Shown piece after piece: positions 17,217 to 29,574 of a stretch of 64,000 nt of DNA. A program made the translations under genes and the position numbers. Below the pieces are notes generated by a model. The model was not told the origin of the DNA. It searched no databases and saw nothing but the letters and a program-made list of their open reading frames with translations. Origin of the DNA: Pseudomonadota bacterium (GTDB lineage Bacteria > Pseudomonadota > Gammaproteobacteria > Pseudomonadales > Pseudohongiellaceae); NCBI GenBank assembly GCA_027621405.1, contig JAQCBT010000004.1, forward strand, positions 62,001 to 126,000, written 5' to 3'. Within the stretch, counting starts at the first letter, position 1, and each line of letters starts with the position of its first letter.

Positions 17217-17612
17217 ATGAAAATTATGCGAACGATAGGCATGCTCACCATGGCACTGGCTGCGGCTGGCTGCGCCGTATCGCCGGAGATCCAGGCCTTG
17301 ATGGACGAATATGAACGCACAGTACCAGTGTGCAGTTCGGAACAGGATTGCCAGGTGAAGTGGCGGGCGGCCCGGGCCTGGGCCATCGAGAATTCGAATT
17401 TCCCGATCCTGACCGAGAACGAGCTGCGCATCATGGCCAGCTCCACCCTCAGCCCCACGCGGGGAGTAGGTGTCGTGGTTAATCGTGATGGCATCCTGGC
17501 CGGAGCCAGCCTGCGGGTCGAGGTGGAATGTTTCAGCGCCTCTGCTTGCCCCAATGTGTGGGAAATGCAGATCGACTTCAACAGGACGGTCGCCGCAGCC
17601 AGTGCGAACTAG
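17217..17612 (+). CDS. Small lipoprotein of unknown function
   Basis: A 131-residue protein with a lipoprotein signal (MRTIGMLTMALAAAGC, Cys at about residue 19). The rest is acidic and has cysteine pairs (VCSSEQDC and CFSASAC) that could form disulfides. No domain recognised. The stop overlaps the stop of the convergent sirtuin gene by 4 bases (17609-17612). Confidence 0.6.
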   Translation: MKIMRTIGMLTMALAAAGCAVSPEIQALMDEYERTVPVCSSEQDCQVKWRAARAWAIENSNFPILTENELRIMASSTLSPTRGVGVVVNRDGILAGASLRVEVECFSASACPNVWEMQIDFNRTVAAASAN

Positions 17613-18511
17613 CGCGACAGTGCACTGGCCAGTTCGCTCAATACCTCGCCGCAATCGGCGGAGACCTTGAGAACCAGCAGCCCGTCGGCGCGGGTCATGC
17701 CCTGGTTGATACAGGCAATCGGTATTTGCCGCTCCGCGGCGAACTTGCAGAAGCGGAAGCTGGAATAAACCATGAGCGACGAACCGATCACGAGCATGGC
17801 ATCGGCTGCGGATAATTTGTCGTACAGGTAGTTCACCTTCTCACGGCCCACCGAGCCACCGTAAAACACGACATTGGGTTTCAGCAGCCCGCCGCAATGC
17901 TGGCAATCGGGAATTGCCACCTGCCGTATCAGATCCTCCCGCACGTCGGCGTCGCCATCGGGGGCGAGTTCTGCCTTGAGGTGTTCCAGATGTGGGTTGT
18001 GCTGCCACAACCACTGTTGAATCTGTTCCCGCGGGGTCAGGGCTCCGCAATCCATGCACACCACCTGGTCCAGGCGCCCGTGGAGATCGATGACACGCTT
18101 CTGCCCGGCCTTCTGGTGCAGGCGATCGATATTCTGGGTCACCAGTGACTTGATGTAGCCGCCGTTCTCCAACACTACCAGTCCCCGGTGCGCCTTGTTG
18201 GGCTGGGCATTGCCAACATTGGGCCAGCCAACGAAGCTGCGCGCCCAGTAGCGCCGACGCACGGCGACATGCTTGAGAAATTCGCCGTGCTGAATCGGGG
18301 TGTTGCTCTTCCAGTTACCGATCTCATCGCGGTAGGTGGGAATACCCGATGCATGGCTGATGCCCGCGCCAGTGATAACAAACAGCCGGGGATGTTCCGC
18401 GACGAATTGCTGCAGGGCCTGCACATCGACCAGTGGCGCCGATTCCGAGCTTGCGCATTCGCGCTGACTGTAGGGAACTGCCCGCAGATTCATGCCTGGA
18501 TACCTGTACAC
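17609..18511 (-). CDS. Sir2-family NAD-dependent protein deacylase
   Basis: A 300-residue sirtuin. The motifs GAGISHASGIPTYRD, TQNIDRLHQKAGQ, the catalytic H in IDLHGRL, the structural zinc pairs C-x-x-C (CMDCG and CQHCG), and the C-terminal NAD segment GSSLMVYSSF and INQGMT are all present. Family members remove acetyl or other acyl groups from lysine with NAD, releasing nicotinamide. GTG 18511 is the longest start; ATG 18493 (MNLRAVP) is equally possible. Confidence 0.9.
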   Translation of the reverse strand: MYRYPGMNLRAVPYSQRECASSESAPLVDVQALQQFVAEHPRLFVITGAGISHASGIPTYRDEIGNWKSNTPIQHGEFLKHVAVRRRYWARSFVGWPNVGNAQPNKAHRGLVVLENGGYIKSLVTQNIDRLHQKAGQKRVIDLHGRLDQVVCMDCGALTPREQIQQWLWQHNPHLEHLKAELAPDGDADVREDLIRQVAIPDCQHCGGLLKPNVVFYGGSVGREKVNYLYDKLSAADAMLVIGSSLMVYSSFRFCKFAAERQIPIACINQGMTRADGLLVLKVSADCGEVLSELASALSR

Positions 18512-18600
18512 AGGTGAATGCCTGAGTTACTTGCTTTATCGTTTATAGCAGTGCCTGATTTAACAATTGCGACAAGACCGCATAACAGGGATCGTATTTG

Positions 18601-20625
18601 CTAGTTCGTGGATCTCAGTGTACCCGGCAATACTTCAAAACCCGGATCAAAAGTTACCAGAACGGAAGCTAACTGTAACAAAACCACCTGGTCCCCACTG
18701 ACCTGCCCTGCACCGCTTTGCAGGAGTCCGGGTAGCGTCGCCTCTCCCATGATCACCCTGTCCAGTTCACTGCGGTTGATACTGATTGTGGCATCAGGAT
18801 TTTCTGCGCTATAGCCCTCGATATTACTCAGGGTGCCACCACTGAGTTCGATGACAAAGCGCTGGCCGGTGTCGGGGGTATCGAAATTGATCACAAAATT
18901 AACGCCATCTGCCCTGTCACTGTCGACCCGGGTGCCGACAGCATCCCACCACTGACTTGTTGTCATCGCTCTGGCGAGGCTCGGGCTGGTACCTCGAGGA
19001 GCAGCGATTGGCGGCGCACCATTGCGCAATTCCTGGGCTGCCGACAGGAATACATTGCGCATACTGGCGCTCTCATATTGGTACCCGAGTTGTTCGAAGA
19101 CAGCAGCGAGTTCATCTTTTGCGGGCTGGTTATCCGGTTCCGCATAGACCAGCTTGTTGAGTATTTCCATAGCCAGGCGGTAATCGCCTGCCTCATAGAG
19201 TTCAGACGCCCTGGCCAGGATAGCGTCTGCACCGCCCATCATCTCAACATAAAGCGGAGCCGAGTCCGCTGGCGAGAGCGGTGCCAGGGTTGCAGGATTA
19301 CCATCCCAGTATCCCAGGTAGCGATTCAATACTGCGCGTGAGTTGTGAAATTCAGACCCGTGGTACTGCCGAACCGACCATTGCTGCTGCAGGCTTTCCG
19401 GCACCCTGTATTCGTTATGAATCTCGTTGATTGTCACGCCCTGATTGGCGAGGTTCAGGACCTGGTTATTGAGATTCGCATAGGCGTCACGTTGCGCCCG
19501 CATCACCTGTTGGATGCGCTGGTTGCCCCAGCGCGGCCAGTTGTGTGATGAAACGAGCACCTCGGCCTCGCGACCATAGCGGTAGAGTGCCTCATTGATC
19601 TGCTTCGACCAGGCCAGTGCGTCCCTGACCAATGCGCCGCGCAGGGTATAGATATTGTGAATCGTGGCAGTGATGTTTTCTGCTGCCCAGAAAACTTTCT
19701 GGTCAGGGAACCAGGTGTTCATCTCTGCCGGAGCTTCGGTGCCAGGTGTATTTTGAAAGACCATGGTAACACCATCTATTATGTGCTCTTCATAGTCGTC
19801 TTCAATCACCAGGGTTGGCGCGATCAGGCCCGTGGTACCTGCGGACAGGCCTTTGCCTATCGCCGAATCAACCTGACCGAACGGGCTCGACGGCATAACG
19901 CGGCCATACTGCAGACCCGCGCGGCGAGACATCGCATTGCCGGCGTAGACATTTTCCGCGATCGCTTCTTCCATGAAACCAGACGGCGCGATGACCTGTA
20001 CCAGACCTGCATCAACGTCGCTTTCGCTTACAACACCCAGTACGCCGCCGAAATGGTCGATATGGGAGTGTGAATAGACAATCGCTCGCACCGGAAACTC
20101 TCCGAGCTGTTCGGTGGCCAGGGCGAGTGCTGCTGCCGCAGTTTCACTGGTGAGCAGGACATCGAAAATGATCCAGCCGGTATCACCTCTTACGAGAGTC
20201 ATGTTAGCGAGGTCGAAGCCCCGCACCTGGTAGATGAAATCGGGTACAACTTCATAGAGCCCGAAGTTCATGTTCAGGGTTGCCTGGCGTTGCAGGGAGG
20301 GGTGGATCGTATTCCATTGTTCCCCGCTCAGCAGGAAGTCATAGCGAGTCAGGTCCCACACCACGTTACCACTGGCACCGAGAATCTGGCGCGAGGCAGG
20401 TTCCGCGATGAAGCCGCGGCGCGCCTCCTGGAAATCCCTTTCGTCTTCGAAGGGCAGCGACTCGCGCAGGGCTTCCTGTAGCGCCACCGTCGCAGTGCTG
20501 GCTGCATTGCCCCTGGGATTGAAGTGCTCCTGTGCGAAAAGGGTGGAGCTACTTAATACGAGTCCCAGGATCGCGCCCAGTGCAGCAGGAGACAGGTCTC
20601 TGAAAATTTTAAAGGTAGCTAACAT
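18601..20625 (-). CDS. Alkylsulfatase family metallo-beta-lactamase hydrolase (SdsA/YjcS type)
   Basis: A 674-residue exported enzyme. The signal peptide (about 1-32) ends near LFAQE. The metallo-beta-lactamase motif reads SHSHIDHFGG (metal ligands H-x-H-x-D-H). A dimerisation domain (about 370-500) and a C-terminal SCP2-like lipid-binding domain (about 530-670, ending VLLQLASVLVTFDPGFEVLPG) give the alkylsulfatase order. Such enzymes cleave sulfate from long-chain alkyl sulfates such as SDS. The reading frame is complete. It sits next to a repeat region at 20658 and is read away from it. Confidence 0.88.
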   Translation of the reverse strand: MLATFKIFRDLSPAALGAILGLVLSSSTLFAQEHFNPRGNAASTATVALQEALRESLPFEDERDFQEARRGFIAEPASRQILGASGNVVWDLTRYDFLLSGEQWNTIHPSLQRQATLNMNFGLYEVVPDFIYQVRGFDLANMTLVRGDTGWIIFDVLLTSETAAAALALATEQLGEFPVRAIVYSHSHIDHFGGVLGVVSESDVDAGLVQVIAPSGFMEEAIAENVYAGNAMSRRAGLQYGRVMPSSPFGQVDSAIGKGLSAGTTGLIAPTLVIEDDYEEHIIDGVTMVFQNTPGTEAPAEMNTWFPDQKVFWAAENITATIHNIYTLRGALVRDALAWSKQINEALYRYGREAEVLVSSHNWPRWGNQRIQQVMRAQRDAYANLNNQVLNLANQGVTINEIHNEYRVPESLQQQWSVRQYHGSEFHNSRAVLNRYLGYWDGNPATLAPLSPADSAPLYVEMMGGADAILARASELYEAGDYRLAMEILNKLVYAEPDNQPAKDELAAVFEQLGYQYESASMRNVFLSAAQELRNGAPPIAAPRGTSPSLARAMTTSQWWDAVGTRVDSDRADGVNFVINFDTPDTGQRFVIELSGGTLSNIEGYSAENPDATISINRSELDRVIMGEATLPGLLQSGAGQVSGDQVVLLQLASVLVTFDPGFEVLPGTLRSTN

Positions 20626-20657
20626 ACTGTATTCCCTGGTTTTTTTACTTCCATGAA

Positions 20658-20717
20658 AAGTGGGTGTCCTTTAATAATTAAATGGGTGTCCTTTAAATGG
20701 CATCCTTTAAATGGCAG
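20658..20717. repeat. GGGTGTCCT repeat cluster 1
   Basis: Two full copies of the motif AATGGGTGTCCTTTAA (20658-20674 with one variant base, and 20680-20700) and one partial copy (ATCCTTTAAATGG, 20702-20714). The same motif appears at 26542-26582 in the same orientation. The unit looks like a REP-type dispersed repeat. Confidence 0.75.
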
Positions 20718-22419
20718 GTTTTTTCGGTTTCGAACCCAGGGGATCGAATGGCTCACGGTAGTTCGCCAACTGGCGCTCGATCTGCTGCTGATCCACATCG
20801 AGCAGCTCCAGTACCTGGCGGCTGATCAGCAGGCTGGATTCCAGCAGCTCGGGGAAGACGTGATTGGCGCCGAGTGAAACCAGTTCATCCCAGCCCCTGT
20901 GTTCCTGGCAACGGACGATCACGGGTACATCTTCGTTGCGTTGCCGGATTCCCTCGATCGCTTCCTTGCCCCGCTCCATGGATTTAAAGGTCAGGACCAC
21001 CAGGCGTGCATGGGCCAGGTTGCACAGCGACAGGATCTCGATGTTGTTGCTGTCGCCGTAGACGATGTTCTTGCCCTGCTTGCGGTACTTCTCCACCACC
21101 TCGATGTCGTGATCCATGGCGATATAGGGGATGTTGTTTTCCTCGAGGAACTCCGCGAGAGTCGTTCCGAGGCGTCCGAAGCCGCCAATGATGACATGGT
21201 CCTGCAGATGCAGTTGCACCGCGACTTTGCGACCCCCTTCCTTGCCGCGCAACAGGGCGCCACTCAGTTCATTGGCGCGTCGAATCAGGAAGGGGCTCGC
21301 CAGCATACTGAAGATGGCGATGATGGTGATGAAGGAGGCCTGGTCCACCGGCACCACACCGTTGAGCAAGGCCAGCGCCATCAAAGCCAGTCCGAATTCG
21401 CCGGCCTGCGCCAGGTTCAAACCCACCGCCAGCGCATCCTGGCTGGTGAAACCCAGCACCCGAACCGACAACGCGACAACCACTGCCTTGACCAGGATCA
21501 GGCAGGCGGTGAACAGCAGGATGCGTGGCCAGAATTCAAACAGCAGGTTGAGGTCGAGGTTCATGCCGATCGTAACGAAGAACAGGCCCAGCAATATGTC
21601 CCGGAAAGGTCGGATATCACTCTGGATCTGATAGCGGTAGTGCCCCTCTCCCAGCATCATGCCAGTCACGAATCCACCCAATGCCATGGACAGGTGAAAG
21701 CTGTGGGTGAGCCACGCCGCCAGTAGCACGATCACCAGTGTGGAGAGCAGGAAGATTTCTTCGGACCGGCTCCTGGCCACTTCCTTGTAGATAGACGGAA
21801 GAATCCATTTACCGGCAGCGAGGAGAATACCGACCAACACCAGTGTGTTGAATCCCGCCGTCAACAGGTTTCCCAGCAAGGCAGAAGATTCACCGGAGGC
21901 GAGTACTGGCACCAGCACGAGGAAGATCACCGCCACGATGTCCTGGAATAACAGAACCCCCACCGAGAGTTGGCCGTGCTGGTGATGCAGTTGCTGATTG
22001 TTCTGCAGTTCCCGGGTGACGATGGCGGTGGAAGACAGGGCCAGGGAGCCAGCGATCATCACGGCGGTTGCCAGAGAAGAACCCCAGAGATAGGCAGAGA
22101 TGGCAAACACCAGGGAACACACAACCACCTGCACACCACCCACCCCGAAGACGGCGAAGCGCATGGTCAGCATCTTGCGGAAATTGAATTCCAGTCCCAG
22201 GGTGAAGAGCAGGAATACAACTCCGAACTCGGCGAGGAAGCGAAAACGCTCCGGGTCATCCACCAGGCCAATGGCCGACGGTCCAAGAATCGCGCCCACC
22301 ACCACGTAGGCAACGATATTGGCCATGCGCAGGCGGCGCAACACGACGGCGCCGAGCAGTGAGCAGGTGAGGATGATCAGAAACTGTTGAAAAAATTCTT
22401 CAGACATAGCGCTCAGCAT
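20707..22419 (-). CDS. CPA2-family cation:proton antiporter with RCK domain
   Basis: A 570-residue protein of the monovalent cation:proton antiporter-2 family (KefB/KefC, RosB type). The first 380 residues hold about 12 membrane helices with the conserved patterns GAILGPSAIGLV and FGVVFLLFTLGLEFNF. The C-terminal third is an NAD-binding RCK/TrkA-N domain with GGFGRLGTTLAEFL. It probably extrudes K+ or Na+ for protons and is gated by the nucleotide-binding domain. GTG/ATG choice is open between 22419 and the ATG at 22407 (MSEEFFQQ). It is divergent from the ABC genes. Confidence 0.88.
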   Translation of the reverse strand: MLSAMSEEFFQQFLIILTCSLLGAVVLRRLRMANIVAYVVVGAILGPSAIGLVDDPERFRFLAEFGVVFLLFTLGLEFNFRKMLTMRFAVFGVGGVQVVVCSLVFAISAYLWGSSLATAVMIAGSLALSSTAIVTRELQNNQQLHHQHGQLSVGVLLFQDIVAVIFLVLVPVLASGESSALLGNLLTAGFNTLVLVGILLAAGKWILPSIYKEVARSRSEEIFLLSTLVIVLLAAWLTHSFHLSMALGGFVTGMMLGEGHYRYQIQSDIRPFRDILLGLFFVTIGMNLDLNLLFEFWPRILLFTACLILVKAVVVALSVRVLGFTSQDALAVGLNLAQAGEFGLALMALALLNGVVPVDQASFITIIAIFSMLASPFLIRRANELSGALLRGKEGGRKVAVQLHLQDHVIIGGFGRLGTTLAEFLEENNIPYIAMDHDIEVVEKYRKQGKNIVYGDSNNIEILSLCNLAHARLVVLTFKSMERGKEAIEGIRQRNEDVPVIVRCQEHRGWDELVSLGANHVFPELLESSLLISRQVLELLDVDQQQIERQLANYREPFDPLGSKPKKPAI

Positions 22420-22799
22420 GTGGCCGGTGCATCACAGGATGAAGCAGGCCCGAATCAAGTGGGGCCCTATCAATCAGAAAGTGCCGCGTATCAGGGATTA
22501 TGTGACATGCAGCCCCAAGGCTCCATGCCCGGGTGCTGCAGAAGCCGCTTGAGTTGGCGAAATCTACCAATTCCCTTCGTGCTTCGCCATTCAGATCAGC
22601 GCTGTAACCACGCTTGCACTCTTATCTTGTTGAAAACTAAATAGAATAATTCTGGCATGGAAATCGCTTCGTTTCCTCGTTAACACAGGCCGGACCTCCT
22701 CCGAAATTGGCGGTAACCAATTCGGCCCGGTTTCGTCTAAAAGAAACAATAAGGCCATTCCTCGTGGCAAACGCACACAGCGAACAAGGAATCAGACAC
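22420..22799. other. Intergenic region with an imperfect dyad
   Basis: About 380 bases between the divergent antiporter and ABC ATPase genes. At 22701-22725 CCGAAATTGG and CCAATTCGG form an imperfect inverted repeat that could be an operator. No gene was seen. Confidence 0.35.
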
Positions 22800-23519
22800 G
22801 TGATCAAACTAAAAGACTTGAGCAAGGTTTACCGCACCGCTTACATGGAAACCACCGCTCTGAACAACATCAATATTCATATCGGCAAGGGCGAGTTCGT
22901 CGCCGTCATGGGGCCCTCTGGCTGTGGCAAGTCCACCCTGCTGAACGTGGTTGGCATGATTGACAGCCCCAGCAGTGGCGAGTACTACTTCGATGGCGTA
23001 GAGGTAGGTCACTGCTCCGAGAATGAACTGGTTGATGTGCGTAAGCGAAACATCGGATTTATCTTCCAGAACTTCAACCTGATCGATGATCTTACCGTGG
23101 CCGAGAATGTCGATCTGCCCCTGTTGTACCTGGGCATGGCGAAGAAGGAGCGCAAGGCGCGGGTCCAGGAAGCACTGGAGCTGGTCGGCCTGGAAGCGCG
23201 TTCGCGGCACAAGCCGCAGGAACTGTCCGGTGGTCAGCAGCAGCGGGTTGCGGTAGCGCGCTCGGTAGTGGGTGATCCCAAACTGATTCTGGCGGACGAG
23301 CCCACAGGTAACCTGGACACCAGGAACGGTGATGAAGTCATGGCTATGCTGGATCGCCTCAAGCAGAAAGGCGTGACGATCCTGATGGTGACCCACTCTC
23401 CCGAACACGGCGAGAGGGCCGACCGTATCATCCACATGCTGGATGGCGAAGTCGTCGATGGCGATGGCGCTACCCTCTCGGTCGTTGCAGACAATCGCAA
23501 GGCCGACGTGCCAGCCTGA
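22800..23519 (+). CDS. ABC transporter ATP-binding protein (MacB/LolD family)
   Basis: A 239-residue ATPase. Walker A GPSGCGKST, signature LSGGQQQRVA, Walker B LILADEPTGNLD and the H-loop VTHSP are all present. The family energises exporters or lipoprotein release together with an FtsX-type permease, which is the next gene. GTG 22800 (with AAGGAA upstream) makes the start V-I-K-L-K-D-L, the usual N-terminus; a longer frame from 22707 adds 31 residues with no similarity to the family. Stop and the permease start are 15 bases apart. Confidence 0.9.
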   Translation: MIKLKDLSKVYRTAYMETTALNNINIHIGKGEFVAVMGPSGCGKSTLLNVVGMIDSPSSGEYYFDGVEVGHCSENELVDVRKRNIGFIFQNFNLIDDLTVAENVDLPLLYLGMAKKERKARVQEALELVGLEARSRHKPQELSGGQQQRVAVARSVVGDPKLILADEPTGNLDTRNGDEVMAMLDRLKQKGVTILMVTHSPEHGERADRIIHMLDGEVVDGDGATLSVVADNRKADVPA

Positions 23520-23534
23520 TCACGGAGCCCATTC

Positions 23535-26033
23535 ATGTTCGCCCATTACACCAAGATGGCCGTCAAGGCCTTGCTGCGATTCAAGCTGCATTCCACCATC
23601 AGCCTGCTAAGCCTCGTTGTTGGTTTCACCTGTTTCATTTCAGCGGTCATGCTGTCCAACTACTCCGACAGCTTCGACCAGGGATTCGAAAACTCGGACC
23701 GCATCTATAACCTGATGATTCGCTCCATCGGCGATGGTCCATTACCGGATCGCTTTCCCATCGTGAATGAACCAGCCGCGCGTTACCTGCGCACGACGTT
23801 CCCGGAAATCCCCAACATCGTTCGCGCCAGCAGTGGTTTCCCGCAGGCGATCACCTATGAGGGTCAATCCAGCACCCTGGACACGAAGTACATCGAAGAT
23901 CGCTTCTTCGACATCTTCCCGCTGGAAACCATTCACGGCCTCGGCACCGGTGAACAACTGCCACCGAATTCTGCAATGCTCACCGAAGAAGGCGCGATGC
24001 TGATCTTTGGCCGCACCGATGTGGTGGGCGAACGTATCCTGGTGGAGAACAAACACGATGTGGTGGTGGCCGGTGTAGCCCGCAAGCCGGATTTCCCCTC
24101 ACATCTGTCTGCTGGCATCGCCTTCTTTAATACCGACCTGTTCATTCCAATCGCCATGCCCGATCAGTTGATCCGCGAATCCATCGCCGCCAGCGGCGGC
24201 GATCCGGACCAGGATCGCTGGGGCAACCAGTCTGATTTCGTCTATATCGAAATACCGGAAGACATGCCGTTCGATCTCGATGAGTTCAATCAACAGTTGG
24301 ATGACTTCGTGAAGGCAACCATGCCGGAAGAGCGGGTAGCGATCCAGACCTTCGAGTTGCTTCCGGTCAAGGACCTGGTGCCTACCCAGCTTGCCTTCAT
24401 TACCGGCGGCTTCGACTTGCCCAATATACTGATTGCGGCCGGCGCGCTGGTGCTGTTGATTGGCTGTCTCAACTATTCCAACCTGGTGGTTGCACAGCTT
24501 TCCCTGCGCAGCCAGGAGATCGGCGTGCAGAAGATTCTTGGCGCCAAGCGCTCTACTCTGCTCATCCAGTACTGTTACGAGACTTTTCTGTTTCTGCTGA
24601 TCGCTCTGCTTATCACCCTGGTGATTCTCGGAGTTGCCCTGGCCAGCCTGCAATCAGCGGGTTTCCCTGGGATCTCACCGCTGCTGCTTTTCGACCCGGC
24701 CTTGTGGAGTGTCTTGTTGCTGATGATGCTGGTCATCGTGGCGATTGCCGGAGGCTATCCTGCCCTGCGAACGGCTCTGGTCCCACTGGTCTTCCTTATG
24801 CGCCCCAAGGGTTCAAGTGGCTACTCGGCGCGCATGCGGAACCTCATGGTCGGCGTGCAGTTCTTTATCTCCGGCACCCTGATGATTCTGGCCACGGTGA
24901 TGTTCATGCAGAACAATGCCATGACACAGCAGCTTGATGGCTCGGTACTGGATCCAAAGATTGCCATAAATGTGCAAGCTGGCACCTTTGATGTGGATCC
25001 TGACTTGCTGATTACACAACTGGAGCAGGATCCGTCCATTGTGTCGGTGTCCCGGGTCGATGTATTGCCCTGGTCCATTAGCAATTCCTCTTCCTCTTTC
25101 CGGCGGGAACGGGACATCAATTCGCAGGAAGCCGAACTGTCGCGGCACTATGTTGGTTACAACTACACCACCACCATGGACCAGCCCCTGGTGGCGGGAC
25201 GCGACTTCTCCAGAGAGCGTAGCAGTGATCTGTTACCAGACTCCGGTGAGTTGAATTCCTCCAGTGGCCCCTTCAACGTCATCATTGATGACAAGGCGGC
25301 AAGGGCGCTGGGTTGGGAGAATGCGACCGAGGCAATCGGGCAGTCTTTTTATCGCGAGTATGATGCCAATAATAATCGTGGCGACATTCTGGTTGAGATG
25401 ATCGTGGTAGGCGCGATGAGTGATCGAAAGTACGAGTTCATCGATTTCTCTGCGTTTGGTTCCGATGGTGAGATTTATTTCCTGCAACCGGAAACTGCAG
25501 ACTATCTTGTGGTGAAAGTTGACCGCGACCTGCTCAACCAGGGCCTGCAACATATCGATTACACCTGGAATCGTCTGATGCCGGATATACCCTTGAAGCG
25601 GGAGTTCGTGGATGACATTTTCTACCAGACGTTCGGCATGTTCCTCGGCATCGGCGCATCGATCGGTATCCTGTCCCTGTTCGGCTTCTTCGTCGCCAGC
25701 ATTGGCCTGTTGGGTAATGCCACCTTCATCACCAATATTCGCAAGCGGGAAGTGGGTATTCGCAAGGTGATGGGGGCCAGTTCCGGAACCCTGTTGCGGA
25801 TGTTGTTGCTGGATTTCGCCAAGCCTATCCTCATCGCCAATGCACTGGCCTGGCCACTGGGCTACTTCATCGGGCAGGGCTATACCTCATTCTTCGCGGC
25901 GCAGGTGAATGTGAACTTCCTGCCCTTCCTTGTGAGCCTGGGATTATCCGCCGCGATTGCCTTCGCCGCCGTGTTCTCCCAGAGCCTCAAGAGCGCGCGG
26001 GTACGGCCGGCGATGGTGTTGCGCTACGAATAG
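23535..26033 (+). CDS. ABC transporter permease, FtsX/MacB type
   Basis: An 832-residue permease with two FtsX units. The first helix is at about 16-38 (LHSTISLLSLVVGFTCFISAVML), then a periplasmic MacB-like domain, three helices at about 290-400, a second helix and periplasmic domain, and three C-terminal helices (from about 700). Near the end, the FtsX hallmark REVGIRKVMGASSGTLLRMLL is present, and an equivalent QEIGVQKILGAKRSTLLIQ occurs in the first half. Substrate unknown; the adaptor protein expected for a MacB-like pump is not next to it. A terminator follows at 26075. Confidence 0.85.
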   Translation: MFAHYTKMAVKALLRFKLHSTISLLSLVVGFTCFISAVMLSNYSDSFDQGFENSDRIYNLMIRSIGDGPLPDRFPIVNEPAARYLRTTFPEIPNIVRASSGFPQAITYEGQSSTLDTKYIEDRFFDIFPLETIHGLGTGEQLPPNSAMLTEEGAMLIFGRTDVVGERILVENKHDVVVAGVARKPDFPSHLSAGIAFFNTDLFIPIAMPDQLIRESIAASGGDPDQDRWGNQSDFVYIEIPEDMPFDLDEFNQQLDDFVKATMPEERVAIQTFELLPVKDLVPTQLAFITGGFDLPNILIAAGALVLLIGCLNYSNLVVAQLSLRSQEIGVQKILGAKRSTLLIQYCYETFLFLLIALLITLVILGVALASLQSAGFPGISPLLLFDPALWSVLLLMMLVIVAIAGGYPALRTALVPLVFLMRPKGSSGYSARMRNLMVGVQFFISGTLMILATVMFMQNNAMTQQLDGSVLDPKIAINVQAGTFDVDPDLLITQLEQDPSIVSVSRVDVLPWSISNSSSSFRRERDINSQEAELSRHYVGYNYTTTMDQPLVAGRDFSRERSSDLLPDSGELNSSSGPFNVIIDDKAARALGWENATEAIGQSFYREYDANNNRGDILVEMIVVGAMSDRKYEFIDFSAFGSDGEIYFLQPETADYLVVKVDRDLLNQGLQHIDYTWNRLMPDIPLKREFVDDIFYQTFGMFLGIGASIGILSLFGFFVASIGLLGNATFITNIRKREVGIRKVMGASSGTLLRMLLLDFAKPILIANALAWPLGYFIGQGYTSFFAAQVNVNFLPFLVSLGLSAAIAFAAVFSQSLKSARVRPAMVLRYE

Positions 26034-26074
26034 CGAGTGCCGAACGAGACTCCAGGGGAGAGAAGTACCTTAAT

Positions 26075-26098
26075 GGGACGCTGAGGCGTCCCTTTTTT
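26075..26098 (+). terminator. Rho-independent terminator
   Basis: GGGACGC and GCGTCCC form a 7-bp stem with a 4-base loop (TGAG), followed by six T. It ends the ABC operon 41 bases after the permease stop. Confidence 0.85.
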
Positions 26099-26130
26099 GT
26101 TGCTGTGTTGTTGGAGCCGCCAGGGAAACG

Positions 26131-26376
26131 CTAGCTGTAGGACATGGAACCGTCCGAGTTGCGGGTAAGCCCGACGAGACGGCTGAGAATGTGCTGGAAC
26201 TCTTCCTGGCTGATGTCGATCTTCTCTACTACCCGACCATAAAGAGTGAAGGTGGGAACAGAACGATCGCCAAACTCCTTCTGCGCCTCGTGCAGGCAAT
26301 ACAGGATGATGCGTTCCTTCTTCGTAAGACCGTCCCGGGCGTCGGGAATGTAATCGTAGGCATCGTCTTCGCTCAT
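26131..26376 (-). CDS. Small acidic protein of unknown function
   Basis: An 81-residue protein (MSEDDAYDYIPDARDG...) with a helix-rich region KKERIILYCLHEAQKEFGD and a C-terminal segment EEFQHILSRLVGLTRNSDGS. The shape recalls a winged-helix or helix-turn fold without a clear family. No cysteine or membrane segment. The frame has codon use like its neighbours, so it is likely real. Confidence 0.5.
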   Translation of the reverse strand: MSEDDAYDYIPDARDGLTKKERIILYCLHEAQKEFGDRSVPTFTLYGRVVEKIDISQEEFQHILSRLVGLTRNSDGSMSYS

Positions 26377-28983
<2,607 letters not shown>

Positions 28984-29010
28984 AACGGGAACAGTCACCC
29001 GCAATAAAGG

Positions 29011-29041
29011 AAACGGCGGCCAGATGGCCGCCGTTTTTTTT
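29011..29041. terminator. Terminator after katG
   Basis: A 9-bp stem ACGGCGGCC / GGCCGCCGT with loop AGAT, followed by a T run that also runs into the stop of the convergent gene at 29040-29042. It can serve both directions. Confidence 0.9.
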
Positions 29042-29387
29042 AGAGGTTCGATAGCGATTCAAAGCACCCGGTAATCAGGCGCGAGGCATCGAAGGGAATC
29101 TCCCCCTCCACGTCCAGGGCATTGTCCTCGTGCATTCTTTGTTCCGAGGCAAACATCGTGGCCTTGTCTGGCCAGACCTGAATCGACACCACCACTTTTT
29201 CCCCTTCCTGCGCATCCACCGCCTTGTAGAAATCTGTTTGCCTGCCGCGAGGCACGAAGTCTTGCCAACCGTCCATGATATGGAGGCAACCATAGCGTTT
29301 GAAGATTGCTTCGCTATTCTTTGCCCAGGCCTTGTAGGTCTCCAGTTTCGTCTCGGGCACGGGGATAACCAATACAGCCAGATACAT
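29040..29387 (-). CDS. DUF1428 family protein
   Basis: From the ATG at 29387 the product is 115 residues. It matches the DUF1428 family of small cytoplasmic proteins: YLAVLVIPVPETKLETYKAWAKNSEAIFKRYGCLHIMDGWQDFVPRG and the C-terminal PFDASRLITGCFE. Activity unknown. GTG 29396 opens the frame earlier, but GAGGTG lies on it, so the ATG is the likely start. Its stop falls in the katG terminator. Confidence 0.85.
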   Translation of the reverse strand: MYLAVLVIPVPETKLETYKAWAKNSEAIFKRYGCLHIMDGWQDFVPRGRQTDFYKAVDAQEGEKVVVSIQVWPDKATMFASEQRMHEDNALDVEGEIPFDASRLITGCFESLSNL

Positions 29388-29574
29388 TCGGGGCACCTCA
29401 TCTTCTCAATGAGCCAGTGTTAAGGGCAGCGCACGCTGTGATCAGGCATGTGCACACCCGGTGACGTAGTTGTTAAGCCTGATATCGGCATGGCCGGGGC
29501 AGAGATGACTTCAGCAAGGATGACCCGGGTCTGTAGCAGGATGTCATCCAGTGTCCTGCATGACCTTGAGACCG

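Noticed and set aside
20899..21726. A 275-codon open frame opposite the CPA2 antiporter gene
   Set aside because: Shadow of a real gene with strong membrane and RCK motifs; its composition (His/Gln/Asp rich) is typical of an antisense frame.
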